From positions 1-58,778 of the forward strand of contig JBBQWN010000015.1 in assembly GCA_038210595.1 (NCBI GenBank): a stretch of 58,778 nt of DNA, in the 5' to 3' direction. Under the pieces are notes generated by a model. That model ran no database searches and was not told the origin of the DNA. It saw only the letters and a list, made by a program, of their open reading frames with translations. Positions within the stretch are counted from its first letter, which is position 1. The number at the start of each line of letters is the position of its first letter. Of the stretch, positions 25,134 to 33,015 are shown in pieces. This stretch comes from Glacieibacterium sp038210595 (lineage in GTDB: Bacteria > Pseudomonadota > Alphaproteobacteria > Sphingomonadales > Sphingomonadaceae). The position numbers and the translations under genes are program-made.

Positions 25134-25912
25134 CCATCCTGACCCGCCGCAACCTGCTGCGTTCCGGCGCGCTTGGCGGCGGCCTGCTGCTCGGCGCGTG
25201 CGACAAGCTCACCCAGTCCGAAGGCATCATGAAGGCGGTGCAATCGGCGGAAGGCGCGACCTACCGCTGGCAGCGGCTGATCGGCCGCGACGCGCTGGCC
25301 CGCGAGTTCACCCGCGCCGACATCTCGCCGGTGTTCAAGGCCAACGGCTCCAAGGATCCCGAGGACGCGGACTATCAGCGGCACGTCGCTTCGGGCTTCG
25401 CCAACTGGCGGCTGAGGATCGACGGGCTGGTCGAGCGACCGGTAGAGCTGAGCCTTGCCGATCTGCGCCGGCTGCCGCTGCGTACCCAGATCACGCGCCA
25501 TGACTGCGTCGAGGGCTGGAGCGCGATCGGCGAGTGGCGCGGGCCGCAGCTGGGGGCGATCCTGAAAACCGTCGGGCTGAAGCCGAACGCGCGCTACGTC
25601 GTGTTTCACTGCGCCGATAATTATGGCGGCGAGATCAGCAAGGGCGGCGCGCAGTCGACCGGCCGCTATTACGAGAGCGTCGACCTGATCGACGCCTTCC
25701 ACCCGCAGACGATCGTCGCGCTCGACCTCAACGGCGGCCCGCTGGATGTCGCGCACGGCGCACCATGCCGCATGCGGATCGAGCGGCAGCTGGGCTATAA
25801 GCAGGCGAAATACGTCATGCGTGCCGAAGTGGTCGAGAGCTTCGCAGGCATGGAACTGGGCCACGGCGGCTATTGGGAAGACCGTGGTTACGAATGGTAC
25901 GCCGGGATTTGA
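25130..25912 (+). CDS. Tat-exported molybdopterin-dependent oxidoreductase (sulfite-oxidase/MsrP fold)
   Basis: 260 residues. The N-terminus has a twin-arginine signal (Arg6-Arg7-Asn-Leu-Leu-Arg) and a lipobox-like Leu-Leu-Gly-Ala-Cys ending at Cys24, so it may be a lipoprotein held at the periplasmic face. The oxidoreductase domain shows the molybdenum-ligating Cys126 in Arg-His-Asp-Cys-Val-Glu-Gly-Trp. It resembles MsrP/YedY-type enzymes, but the partner here is a b561-like cytochrome rather than MsrQ. Substrate is unknown; methionine sulfoxide or another S/N-oxide is possible. GTG 25130 overlaps the cytochrome gene, and the stop overlaps the TTG of the sigma gene. Confidence 0.88.
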   Translation: MTILTRRNLLRSGALGGGLLLGACDKLTQSEGIMKAVQSAEGATYRWQRLIGRDALAREFTRADISPVFKANGSKDPEDADYQRHVASGFANWRLRIDGLVERPVELSLADLRRLPLRTQITRHDCVEGWSAIGEWRGPQLGAILKTVGLKPNARYVVFHCADNYGGEISKGGAQSTGRYYESVDLIDAFHPQTIVALDLNGGPLDVAHGAPCRMRIERQLGYKQAKYVMRAEVVESFAGMELGHGGYWEDRGYEWYAGI

Positions 25913-26448
25913 ATCCCCCCGGCCACGATGTCTGGGCACGGCTGATGATCGCGGCGCAGGCCGGTGACAAATCAGCCTACCGCCTGCTGCTCGATGAACT
26001 GCAAGTCTGGCTGGTGCGTTATTACCGTCGCCGTCTGCCGCCCGACACGGTCGACGACGCGGTGCAGGAGGCCCTGATCGCCGTCCATACCAAGCGCCAC
26101 ACCTGGGACCCGTCGCGGCCGTTCGCACCGTGGCTGGCGGGAATCGCGCGCTACAAATGGATCGACCGGCTGCGTAACCTGAGCGCCACCCGCACCGAAG
26201 AACTGCCCGAGACGCTGAGCGTCGGCGATCACGGCGACGGGGTGCTGAGCGCCACCGTGCTGGCGGGTCTGCTGGCGACACTGAAGCCCGCGCAGGCGGA
26301 CGCGATCCGGCTGGTCAAGCTTGACGGGTTGTCGATCGAGGAAGCCGCTGCGCGAACCGGACAGAGTCCGTCGCTGGTAAAGGTCAATATCCACCGGGGT
26401 CTCGCGCGCCTGTCGCGGACCGTCGAAGGATACGACGATGGCGAATAA
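25909..26448 (+). CDS. ECF RNA polymerase sigma factor, NrsF-associated (sigma-F/ECF16-like)
   Basis: 179 residues. Region 2 (about 10-80) includes Asp-Asp-Ala-Val-Gln-Glu-Ala and a Pro-Trp-Leu-Ala-Gly-Ile-Ala-Arg segment; region 4 (~115-172) carries a helix-turn-helix ending in Val-Lys-Val-Asn-Ile-His-Arg-Gly. The partner encoded next is a DUF1109/NrsF membrane anti-sigma, the arrangement of Caulobacter sigma-F, which responds to chromate and cadmium. The start is uncertain. TTG 25909 gives the 4-base overlap used throughout this operon; ATG 25945 is the alternative. Co-transcription with a redox enzyme suggests an envelope oxidative or metal stress regulon. Confidence 0.88.
   Translation: MNPPGHDVWARLMIAAQAGDKSAYRLLLDELQVWLVRYYRRRLPPDTVDDAVQEALIAVHTKRHTWDPSRPFAPWLAGIARYKWIDRLRNLSATRTEELPETLSVGDHGDGVLSATVLAGLLATLKPAQADAIRLVKLDGLSIEEAAARTGQSPSLVKVNIHRGLARLSRTVEGYDDGE
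26174..26199 (+). promoter_or_regulatory. Second exact sigma-F-type motif, inside the ECF sigma gene
   Basis: GTAACC (26174-26179), 16 bases, CGAA (26196-26199). It lies within the sigma coding sequence, 239 bases before the nrsF-like start, and could drive extra anti-sigma expression as negative feedback. Being inside a coding region it may be coincidental. Confidence 0.35.
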
Positions 26449-27076
26449 GCGCCTCATCGACGGACTGGTCGACGGGTTGACCCCGGTCCGCCCGCGCACG
26501 CGCTGGCGCGATGCCGTGCTGCTGGCGATCGTCGGTGCCGCGGAACTGGCGCTGGTGATGATGCTGCAGCCGATGCGCGCCGACATGATGGTGGCGATGC
26601 ATCAGCCGATGTTCTGGTGGAAGGTCGGTGGTTCGCTGTGCATTACGATCGCGGGCAGTGCGGCGCTGGTCGTCCTGCTGACCCCCGATGCCCGCGTCGG
26701 GGCCGGGCGGCGCTTCGTGCTGGCGGCCGCGGCGGCGGTGCTGGTCGCGGGCCTGGCGCTGATCGGCGGCGGCGCGATGCCGATGCCGGGCTCGATGCCC
26801 GACTGGCGCGAAGGGCTGAACTGCGCCCGGCTGTGCTTCCTCTACGGCCTGCCGATGCTGGCGGCGATGGTGTTCGTCGCCCGCCGCGCGGCACCAGCCC
26901 GGCCGCGCGCTGCCGCCACCGCTGCCGGCCTCGCCTCGACCGGCTGGGGCTCGGTGGTGTTCAGCTGGACCTGCCCGTACGACGATCCGGTCTACATCAC
27001 TTTGTGGTTCGGGCTGGCGCTGACCGCCGGCGCGCTGGCGGGCCGGCTGTTGTTGCCGAGGCTGCTGCGCTGGTAG
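26438..27076 (+). CDS. NrsF-like DUF1109 membrane anti-sigma factor
   Basis: 212 residues with six predicted spans (starting near residues 25, 62, 92, 131, 160 and 185) and a short cytoplasmic N-terminus that would bind the sigma factor. Conserved-looking cysteines lie at 129, 133 and 179. In Caulobacter NrsF two membrane-region cysteines are needed to release sigma-F under metal stress, and Cys129 or Cys133 together with Cys179 are the probable equivalents. The gene overlaps the sigma gene by 11 bases, consistent with coupled translation. The cysteine role is transferred from the family, not shown here. Confidence 0.85.
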   Translation: MANKRLIDGLVDGLTPVRPRTRWRDAVLLAIVGAAELALVMMLQPMRADMMVAMHQPMFWWKVGGSLCITIAGSAALVVLLTPDARVGAGRRFVLAAAAAVLVAGLALIGGGAMPMPGSMPDWREGLNCARLCFLYGLPMLAAMVFVARRAAPARPRAAATAAGLASTGWGSVVFSWTCPYDDPVYITLWFGLALTAGALAGRLLLPRLLRW

Positions 27077-27084
27077 GGTCGGCG

Positions 27085-28728
27085 ATGGCCAGCCGCCCCG
27101 CCCCGACGCCGCGCATCGACCTGGCGGCGCAGCTTGAGGCCGCGACGCGCGATCCCGACATGCTGGCCGCGGCACGGGCGCTGGCGGCGAACGACATTCC
27201 GGTCGCGGAGGCGCTGCTGCGCGCCCGGCTGAAGGCACGGCCCTTCGAGGTTGCCGCGATCCGCATGCTGGCCGAGGTCGCCGGCCGCATCGGCCGCTAC
27301 GCCGACGCCGAGACGCTGCTGCGCCGGGCGCTCGATCTCGCGCCGGACTTCGATGCCGCACGGCACAATCTCGCGGTCGTGCTGCACCGCCAGTCCAAGT
27401 CGAGCGAGGCGCTGGCCGAGATCGACCGCCTGATCGCCGCCGACCGCGAGGCCCCCGGCTACCGCATCCTGCGCGGCGCGATCCTTGTCCGGCTCGGCAA
27501 TTATGACGCGGCGATCGCGCTCTATGCTCGGCTGCTGGCCGATCATCCCGGGCAGGCCGCGACCTGGATGAGCTATGGCCACGCGCTCAAGACCGTCGGG
27601 CGGCAGGGCGACAGCATCGCCGCCTACCGCCGTGCCATCGCCCTCGACCCGGCACTCGGCGAGGCGTGGTGGAGCCTCGCCAATCTTAAAACCGTCCGCT
27701 TCGATGCTGCCGACCTGACCGCGATGCACGCCGCACTTGCCCGCACCGACCTCGACGACGAGGCGCGCTTCCACCTCGACTTCGCGCTCGGCAAGGCGCT
27801 GGAGGACGCCGCCGACTATGCCGCGTCGTTCGCGCATTATGTCCGCGGCAACGCGCTGCGGCGCGAAGCCCTCGACTATGACGCCGCCGTGACCACCGCC
27901 AATGTCGCGCGGACCGTGGCGCTCTACACGCCGGCGTTCCTAAGCGCGCGCGCCGGTCAGGGCTGTCCCGATCCCGACCCGATCTTCGTCGTCGGCCTGC
28001 CGCGTTCGGGATCGACGCTGATCGAGCAGATCCTCAGCTCGCACAGCCGGATCGAGGGCACCTCCGAACTGCCCGACATTCTCGCCATCGCGCGCAAGCT
28101 CGGCGCGCGGGACAATGACGAGGCGGGCGGGCGCTTCGCCGACAAACTGGCGGCAGCCGACCTCGCCGCGCTCGGGCGTCAGTATCTCGACCAGACGCGG
28201 GTGCAGCGCAAAACTACGCGGCCGCTGTTCATCGACAAGATGCCCAATAATTTCGTCCACACCGGGCTGATCCACCTGATCCTGCCGAACGCAAAGATCA
28301 TCGACGCGCGGCGGCACCCGCTCGGCTGCTGCTTCTCGGGCTTCAAGCAGCATTTCGCCCGCGGCCAGGCGTTCAGCTATGATCTCGGCGATCTCGGCCG
28401 TTACTGGCGCGATTATGCCGCGCTGATGGCGCATTTCGACGCCGTGCTGCCCGGCCGGGTCCACCGTGTCTTCTACGAACGGCTGGTGGCCGATCCCGAG
28501 GCGGAAATCCGCGCCCTGCTCGACTATGTCGGTGTCGCGTTCGAGCCGGCATGCCTGAATTTCCACGAAACCGACCGCGCCGTGCGCACCGCCAGCTCCG
28601 AACAGGTCCGGACGCCGCTGTACGCATCGGGTGTGGATCATTGGCAACACTATGCCGAATGGTTGGGTCCGCTGCGCGATTCGCTTGGGCCAACGCTGGA
28701 CAGTTACGCCTCGCAGACGCAACATTAG
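27085..28728 (+). CDS. TPR-repeat sulfotransferase
   Basis: 547 residues. The N-terminal half (~20-290) contains five or more tetratricopeptide repeats. The C-terminal half is a sulfotransferase with the PAPS 5'-phosphosulfate loop GLPRSGST at 304-311 and a later Asp-Ala-Arg-Arg-His-Pro segment of the 3'-phosphate site. Such fusions are common next to TonB-dependent receptors in sphingomonads, as here (56 bases before the next gene). The acceptor is unknown: a protein tyrosine, a peptide or a glycan are possible. The start ATG 27085 is 8 bases after the NrsF-like stop; the longer open frame upstream is a shadow of that gene. Confidence 0.88.
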   Translation: MASRPAPTPRIDLAAQLEAATRDPDMLAAARALAANDIPVAEALLRARLKARPFEVAAIRMLAEVAGRIGRYADAETLLRRALDLAPDFDAARHNLAVVLHRQSKSSEALAEIDRLIAADREAPGYRILRGAILVRLGNYDAAIALYARLLADHPGQAATWMSYGHALKTVGRQGDSIAAYRRAIALDPALGEAWWSLANLKTVRFDAADLTAMHAALARTDLDDEARFHLDFALGKALEDAADYAASFAHYVRGNALRREALDYDAAVTTANVARTVALYTPAFLSARAGQGCPDPDPIFVVGLPRSGSTLIEQILSSHSRIEGTSELPDILAIARKLGARDNDEAGGRFADKLAAADLAALGRQYLDQTRVQRKTTRPLFIDKMPNNFVHTGLIHLILPNAKIIDARRHPLGCCFSGFKQHFARGQAFSYDLGDLGRYWRDYAALMAHFDAVLPGRVHRVFYERLVADPEAEIRALLDYVGVAFEPACLNFHETDRAVRTASSEQVRTPLYASGVDHWQHYAEWLGPLRDSLGPTLDSYASQTQH

Positions 28729-28784
28729 TTTCACGAACCGGCGCAGACCGGGCGGGTGGGAACGTTTCGAGCGGGTTTAGGGGA

Positions 28785-31232
28785 ATGACGATGCGACCGA
28801 CCACCTGTGGTGCGATGCGCCGGGCGCTGCTGCTTGGCACAGCGCTGGTGGCGCCGCTGTCGGCCGCACAGGCGCAGAACGCCACTCCGCCAGCCGTGAC
28901 CGCGGCCGCCGAAACCAGCGAAGGCCTCGACGAAATCGTCGTCACCGCCAGCAAGCGATCCGAATCGCTGCAGAAAGTGCCGATTTCGATCACCGTGCTG
29001 GGCAACGAGAAGCTCGACCAGCTCCAGGTCAAGGCGTTCAACGACTATGTCCGCTTCCTGCCGTCGGTAACCTATCAGACCGGCGGGCCGGGCAGCGCGC
29101 GGGTGTATTTCCGCGGTGTGTCGTCAGGCGAGAACGGCAACCACTCGTCGTCGCAGCCGACCGTCGGCCAGTATCTTGACGAACAGCCGATCACGACCAT
29201 CCAGGGCGCGCTCGAAATCCACCTCTACGACATCGCGCGGGTCGAGTCGCTCGCCGGGCCGCAGGGCACGCTCTACGGCAGTTCGAGCGAGGCGGGCACC
29301 ATCCGCATCATCACCAACAAGCCCGATCCGTCGAAATTCTCCGGCTCCGCGGACTTCGAGGTCAACAAGGTCACCGACGGCGGCTGGGGTTATGTCGGCG
29401 AGGCCTATGTCAACGTTCCGCTCAGCGACAAGATCGCAGTGCGCGCCGTCGGCTGGTACGACAAGGATGCGGGCTATATCGACAACATCCTGCAGACCCG
29501 GACTTTCCCGGTGTCCGGCATCACCCAGACCACCGCGCCGTTCGTCAAGAAGGACTATAACGTCGTCGAGACCTATGGCGGCCGCGTCGCGCTGGGCATC
29601 GAGCTCGACGACAACTGGACAATCACGCCCGCGCTGATGGGTCAGAAGCAGTCCTCGGACGGCTTCTACGGCCAGGAATCGGGCCTCAAGAAGCGCCAGG
29701 TCGCGCAATACAACCCGGAGACCAACCAGGACGACTGGTGGCAGGCGGCGCTGACCATCGAGGGCAAGCTCGGTGACTGGTCGCTGACCTATGCCGGTGC
29801 CTATCTGAAGCGCAGCATCGACGCCCAGTCGGATTACTCCGACTACAGCTATTTCTACGACGCGTTGAACGGGTCGGGCAACTATATCTACGACAACGCC
29901 GGCAATCTGATCAGTCCGAACCAGCGCATCGTGTCGCACCCGCGGTTCACCAAGCAGAGCCACGAAATCCGCATCACCTCGCCCGCGGACAAGTCCCTGC
30001 GCCTGATCGCCGGCGCATTCTATCAGCGCCAGAAGAACGGCATCGAAGAGAATTACATCATCGACAACATCGCCGGCGTCGGCCACGCGCCGGGCGTCGC
30101 CAACATCACCGTTGCCGGTACCGCCAGCAACATCTGGCTGACCAAGCAGACCCGGATCGACCGCGACTATGCGATCTTCGGCGAGCTCGCCTATGATATC
30201 CTCGACAATCTGACCCTGACGGGCGGCGCGCGCGTCTACAAGTACGACAACTCGCTGGTCGGATTCTTCGGCTACGCTGCCGGCTACAGCAGCCGGACCG
30301 GCGAGGCCGCCTGTTTCGCCGGGCCGATCGTCAGCGGCACGACCTGCACCAACCTCAACCGCCGCACCAAGAAGACCGACTGGCTGCCCAAGGTCAATCT
30401 GACCTGGAAGGTGACCGACGACAAGCTGGTCTATTTCACCTATTCCAAGGGCTTCCGCCCCGGCGGCATCAACCGGCGTGGCACGCTGGAGCCCTATCAG
30501 CCCGACACGCTCGACAATTTCGAGCTCGGCTTCAAGACGCAGTGGCTCGACAACAAGCTCAGGGTCAACGGCGCGATCTATCAGGAAAACTGGAACAAGG
30601 TGCAGTTCTCGTCGCTGGGCGAGAACGGTCTGACCGTCATCCGCAATGCCGGCAACGCCCGCATCCGCGGCGTCGAGTTCGACATCAATGTCGTGCCGGT
30701 CACCGGCCTGACGCTGAGCGTCGGCGGCAGCTACAACGATGCCAAGCTGGTCACCGATTTCTGCAACTCCGCCAACTCGGCGAACGATTGCACGATCCCC
30801 GGCCCGGGCGGCGACCCCAATTTCGTGCAGGCCCCGAGGGGCACACGCCTGCCCGACACGGCCCGGTTCAAGGGCAACGCCGTCGCGCGCTATGACTTCG
30901 CCATCAAGGACGGCGTCGACGCGCACTTCCAGGCGGCGGTGGTGCAGGAGGGCCGGCGCCTCGGCGACCTGCGGCCCGACATCCGGCAGATCGTCGGTGA
31001 TTTCGCGGCCTATACCACGGTCGATCTCAGCGCCGGAATCAAGACCGGGCGCTATTCGGCGGAGTTGTACGTCACCAACCTGACCGATTCGGGTGGCATC
31101 ACCTCGCGCTCCGTCCAGTGCGGAGAGACGATCTGCGGCGATCCGGACGGGGTGACGGCGTCGGGCGGCAAATTCTATTCCTATGTGATCAAGCCGCGCA
31201 CTGTCGGGTTGAAGCTCGGCACCAAGTTCTAG
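28785..31232 (+). CDS. TonB-dependent outer-membrane receptor
   Basis: 815 residues with a signal peptide (to about Ala30), a TonB box Glu-Ile-Val-Val-Thr-Ala-Ser-Lys-Arg near 50-58, a plug domain with Val-Glu-Ser-Leu-Ala-Gly-Pro-Gln-Gly-Thr-Leu-Tyr-Gly, and a 22-strand barrel ending in the C-terminal Phe typical of outer-membrane proteins. It imports a large or scarce ligand using proton-motive force through TonB-ExbBD. The ligand cannot be told from sequence. ATG 28785 follows TAGGGGA. It pairs with the TPR-sulfotransferase just upstream and is followed by an intrinsic terminator at 31258-31288. Confidence 0.9.
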   Translation: MTMRPTTCGAMRRALLLGTALVAPLSAAQAQNATPPAVTAAAETSEGLDEIVVTASKRSESLQKVPISITVLGNEKLDQLQVKAFNDYVRFLPSVTYQTGGPGSARVYFRGVSSGENGNHSSSQPTVGQYLDEQPITTIQGALEIHLYDIARVESLAGPQGTLYGSSSEAGTIRIITNKPDPSKFSGSADFEVNKVTDGGWGYVGEAYVNVPLSDKIAVRAVGWYDKDAGYIDNILQTRTFPVSGITQTTAPFVKKDYNVVETYGGRVALGIELDDNWTITPALMGQKQSSDGFYGQESGLKKRQVAQYNPETNQDDWWQAALTIEGKLGDWSLTYAGAYLKRSIDAQSDYSDYSYFYDALNGSGNYIYDNAGNLISPNQRIVSHPRFTKQSHEIRITSPADKSLRLIAGAFYQRQKNGIEENYIIDNIAGVGHAPGVANITVAGTASNIWLTKQTRIDRDYAIFGELAYDILDNLTLTGGARVYKYDNSLVGFFGYAAGYSSRTGEAACFAGPIVSGTTCTNLNRRTKKTDWLPKVNLTWKVTDDKLVYFTYSKGFRPGGINRRGTLEPYQPDTLDNFELGFKTQWLDNKLRVNGAIYQENWNKVQFSSLGENGLTVIRNAGNARIRGVEFDINVVPVTGLTLSVGGSYNDAKLVTDFCNSANSANDCTIPGPGGDPNFVQAPRGTRLPDTARFKGNAVARYDFAIKDGVDAHFQAAVVQEGRRLGDLRPDIRQIVGDFAAYTTVDLSAGIKTGRYSAELYVTNLTDSGGITSRSVQCGETICGDPDGVTASGGKFYSYVIKPRTVGLKLGTKF

Positions 31233-31245
31233 CGCGAACAGACGT

Positions 31246-31270
31246 GGAACGGACGAAGGGTGCCGGCGTT
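31246..31270 (+). promoter_or_regulatory. EcfG-type general stress promoter before the DUF3072 gene
   Basis: GGAAC (31246-31250), a 16-base spacer and CGTT (31267-31270) match the alphaproteobacterial EcfG general-stress consensus GGAAC-N16/17-CGTT exactly. The DUF3072 GTG start is 34 bases past the -10. The -10 lies at the tip of the terminator of the preceding gene. Activity is inferred. Confidence 0.7.
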
Positions 31271-31288
31271 CTGCCGGTACCCTTTTTT
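31258..31288 (+). terminator. Intrinsic terminator of the TonB receptor gene
   Basis: GGGTGCCGGC (31258-31267) pairs with GCCGGTACCC (31273-31282) with one G-U pair and a 5-base loop, followed by six T (31283-31288). It lies 26 bases after the receptor stop. A textbook rho-independent terminator, and the clearest in the window. Confidence 0.9.
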
Positions 31289-31303
31289 CGTGGAGTAGCG
31301 CTC

Positions 31304-31519
31304 GTGGCGACCGACAACCCCAAGACCCACCCGACCAGCAACGCCGAGAAGGACCCGGCCGACTGGACTACCGGCGACGAGCCGATGACCGGGGCGCAAG
31401 CCTCCTACCTGAAGACCCTCAGCGAGGAAGCGCACGCGGATTTCGATCCCGAGCTGAGCAAGGCCGACGCCTCGCTCGCTATCGACGCGCTGCAGGAGAA
31501 GACCGGCCGCGGGCGCTAG
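31304..31519 (+). CDS. DUF3072 small protein
   Basis: 71 residues, highly hydrophilic. After an Asn-Pro-Lys opening come Trp-Thr-Thr-Gly-Asp-Glu-Pro-Met-Thr-Gly-Ala-Gln and a Lys-Ala-Asp-Ala-Ser-Leu-Ala-Ile-Asp-Ala-Leu-Gln helix, the pattern of the DUF3072 family. Its role is unknown; family members are often stress-linked. GTG 31304 is the start; the longer open frame (from 31118) covers the receptor end and terminator. An EcfG-type promoter directly upstream suggests general-stress induction. The stop overlaps that of the convergent acyl-CoA synthetase gene by 4 bases. Confidence 0.8.
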   Translation: MATDNPKTHPTSNAEKDPADWTTGDEPMTGAQASYLKTLSEEAHADFDPELSKADASLAIDALQEKTGRGR

Positions 31520-33015
31520 GCGAGGAAGCTGGCGCGGATTTCGCGTTTCAGCACCTTGCCGACCTTGGAGCGCGGCAGGTCGGGCCAGATGTCGAGCTGC
31601 TTCGGCGTCTTGACGCTGCCGACGCGGGCCTTGGTGTCTGCCAAGATCTCGTCAGGGCTGGCCGACGCTCCAGCGCGGAGCTGCACCACCGCGCACACGC
31701 GCTCGCCCCATTTGTCGTCGGGGAGCCCGAACACGGCGGCGTCCTGCACGGCGGGGTGGGCCTGCAGCGCCGCCTCGACCTCGCTCGAATAGACGTTGTA
31801 GCCGCCCGAGATGATCATGTCCTTGGCGCGGTCGACGATGAACAGATAGTCGTCGGCGTCCAAGTAGCCGATGTCGCCGGTGCGGTGCCAGCCGGCGGCG
31901 GTCGTCGCCTCGGCGGTCGCGGCCGCGTTCTTGTAATAGCCCGCCATGACGAGAGAGCCGCGCACGACGATCTCGCCGCGCTCGCCCTGCGGCACGGGCA
32001 CGCCGTCCGCATCGACGATCGCGACCTGGACCAGCGGCGAGGGCCGCCCCGCCGACGACAGCCGCTCGGTGGCGAGGCTGCCATCCGGCCGGTAGTGATC
32101 GGCCGGCGCCATCGTCGAGATCATCATCGGCGCCTCGGTCTGCCCGAAGATCTGCGCCATCGGGCCCAGCCGCTCGCACGCCTCCGCCAGCCGGGTGGGC
32201 GACATCGGCGCGGCCCCGTACCACAGGCACTGCAGCAACGAGCGGTCGGTTGCCGCCAGCTCCGGATGGTCGAGCAGCATGTAGATGAGCGTCGGCGGCA
32301 GGAAGCTGTGGGTGACCCGGTGGCGCGGAATCAGTGCCAGGTAATCGGTCAGGTCGGGCTTGGGCATCACCACAACGTGGCCGCCGAGCGCCAGGCAGGG
32401 AAAGGTCATCACGCCCGCCGCATGGGTCAGCGGCGCCATCGCCAGATAGACCGGGCGGCCTTCGAACGGGTAGCGCATCAGGGCTGCCGCCGACATCGCC
32501 TCCAGGCTGCTGGCCGGCAGCATGACGCCCTTGGGGGCACCGGTGGTGCCGCCGGTGCCGGGCAGCATCGCCAGCGCCGGCGGCGGCGCGACGACGGCCG
32601 CGTCGTCCGGGTCGAGCCAGCCGCCGTCATCGAGGCCCGCCATCAGGCGCAGCTTGGGTAGGCCTGGCCGCATCGCCGCCGCCATGCCGGCGAAGGCCGG
32701 GTGGACGATCAGCGCGGCGCAGTCGAAGGCGTCCAGCACATAGGCGTTCTCCGCCGCCTCGTTGCGGGGGTTGATCGGCACCCACGTACAGCCGGCGCGC
32801 GAAATCCCGAACACGCAGGCAAAGCCGCGGGCGTCGTTGGGCGACAGTACCGCGACATGGCTGCCCGGCGCGATGCCGTCGCGGTGCAGCGACCGCGCCA
32901 GACGGTGGCTGAGCGCTTGCACGTCGCGGTAGCTGAGCGTCGTCTCGCCCATCGTCAGGCAGGGGCGCGCCGGCCCGAGTGCGGCGCCCTTGTCGAGATA
33001 GTCGTGCAGCTCCAT
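31516..33015 (-). CDS. AMP-forming acyl-CoA synthetase (class I adenylate-forming)
   Basis: 499 residues. The P-loop GTGGTTGAPKG is at 153-163, the Gly-Gln-Thr-Glu substrate/adenylate motif near 312, Trp-His-Arg-Thr-Gly-Asp-Ile-Gly near 388, and the C-terminal catalytic Lys in Lys-Val-Gly-Lys-Val-Leu-Lys-Arg. It activates a carboxylic acid to its CoA thioester. Similar length and layout occur in medium-chain, aromatic and terpenoid/steroid acid ligases. ATG 33015 overlaps the stop of the upstream reductase gene by one base. The frame runs on upstream to 33465, but that part is antisense-like shadow. It is the last gene of the minus-strand island. Confidence 0.9.
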   Translation of the reverse strand: MELHDYLDKGAALGPARPCLTMGETTLSYRDVQALSHRLARSLHRDGIAPGSHVAVLSPNDARGFACVFGISRAGCTWVPINPRNEAAENAYVLDAFDCAALIVHPAFAGMAAAMRPGLPKLRLMAGLDDGGWLDPDDAAVVAPPPALAMLPGTGGTTGAPKGVMLPASSLEAMSAAALMRYPFEGRPVYLAMAPLTHAAGVMTFPCLALGGHVVVMPKPDLTDYLALIPRHRVTHSFLPPTLIYMLLDHPELAATDRSLLQCLWYGAAPMSPTRLAEACERLGPMAQIFGQTEAPMMISTMAPADHYRPDGSLATERLSSAGRPSPLVQVAIVDADGVPVPQGERGEIVVRGSLVMAGYYKNAAATAEATTAAGWHRTGDIGYLDADDYLFIVDRAKDMIISGGYNVYSSEVEAALQAHPAVQDAAVFGLPDDKWGERVCAVVQLRAGASASPDEILADTKARVGSVKTPKQLDIWPDLPRSKVGKVLKREIRASFLA

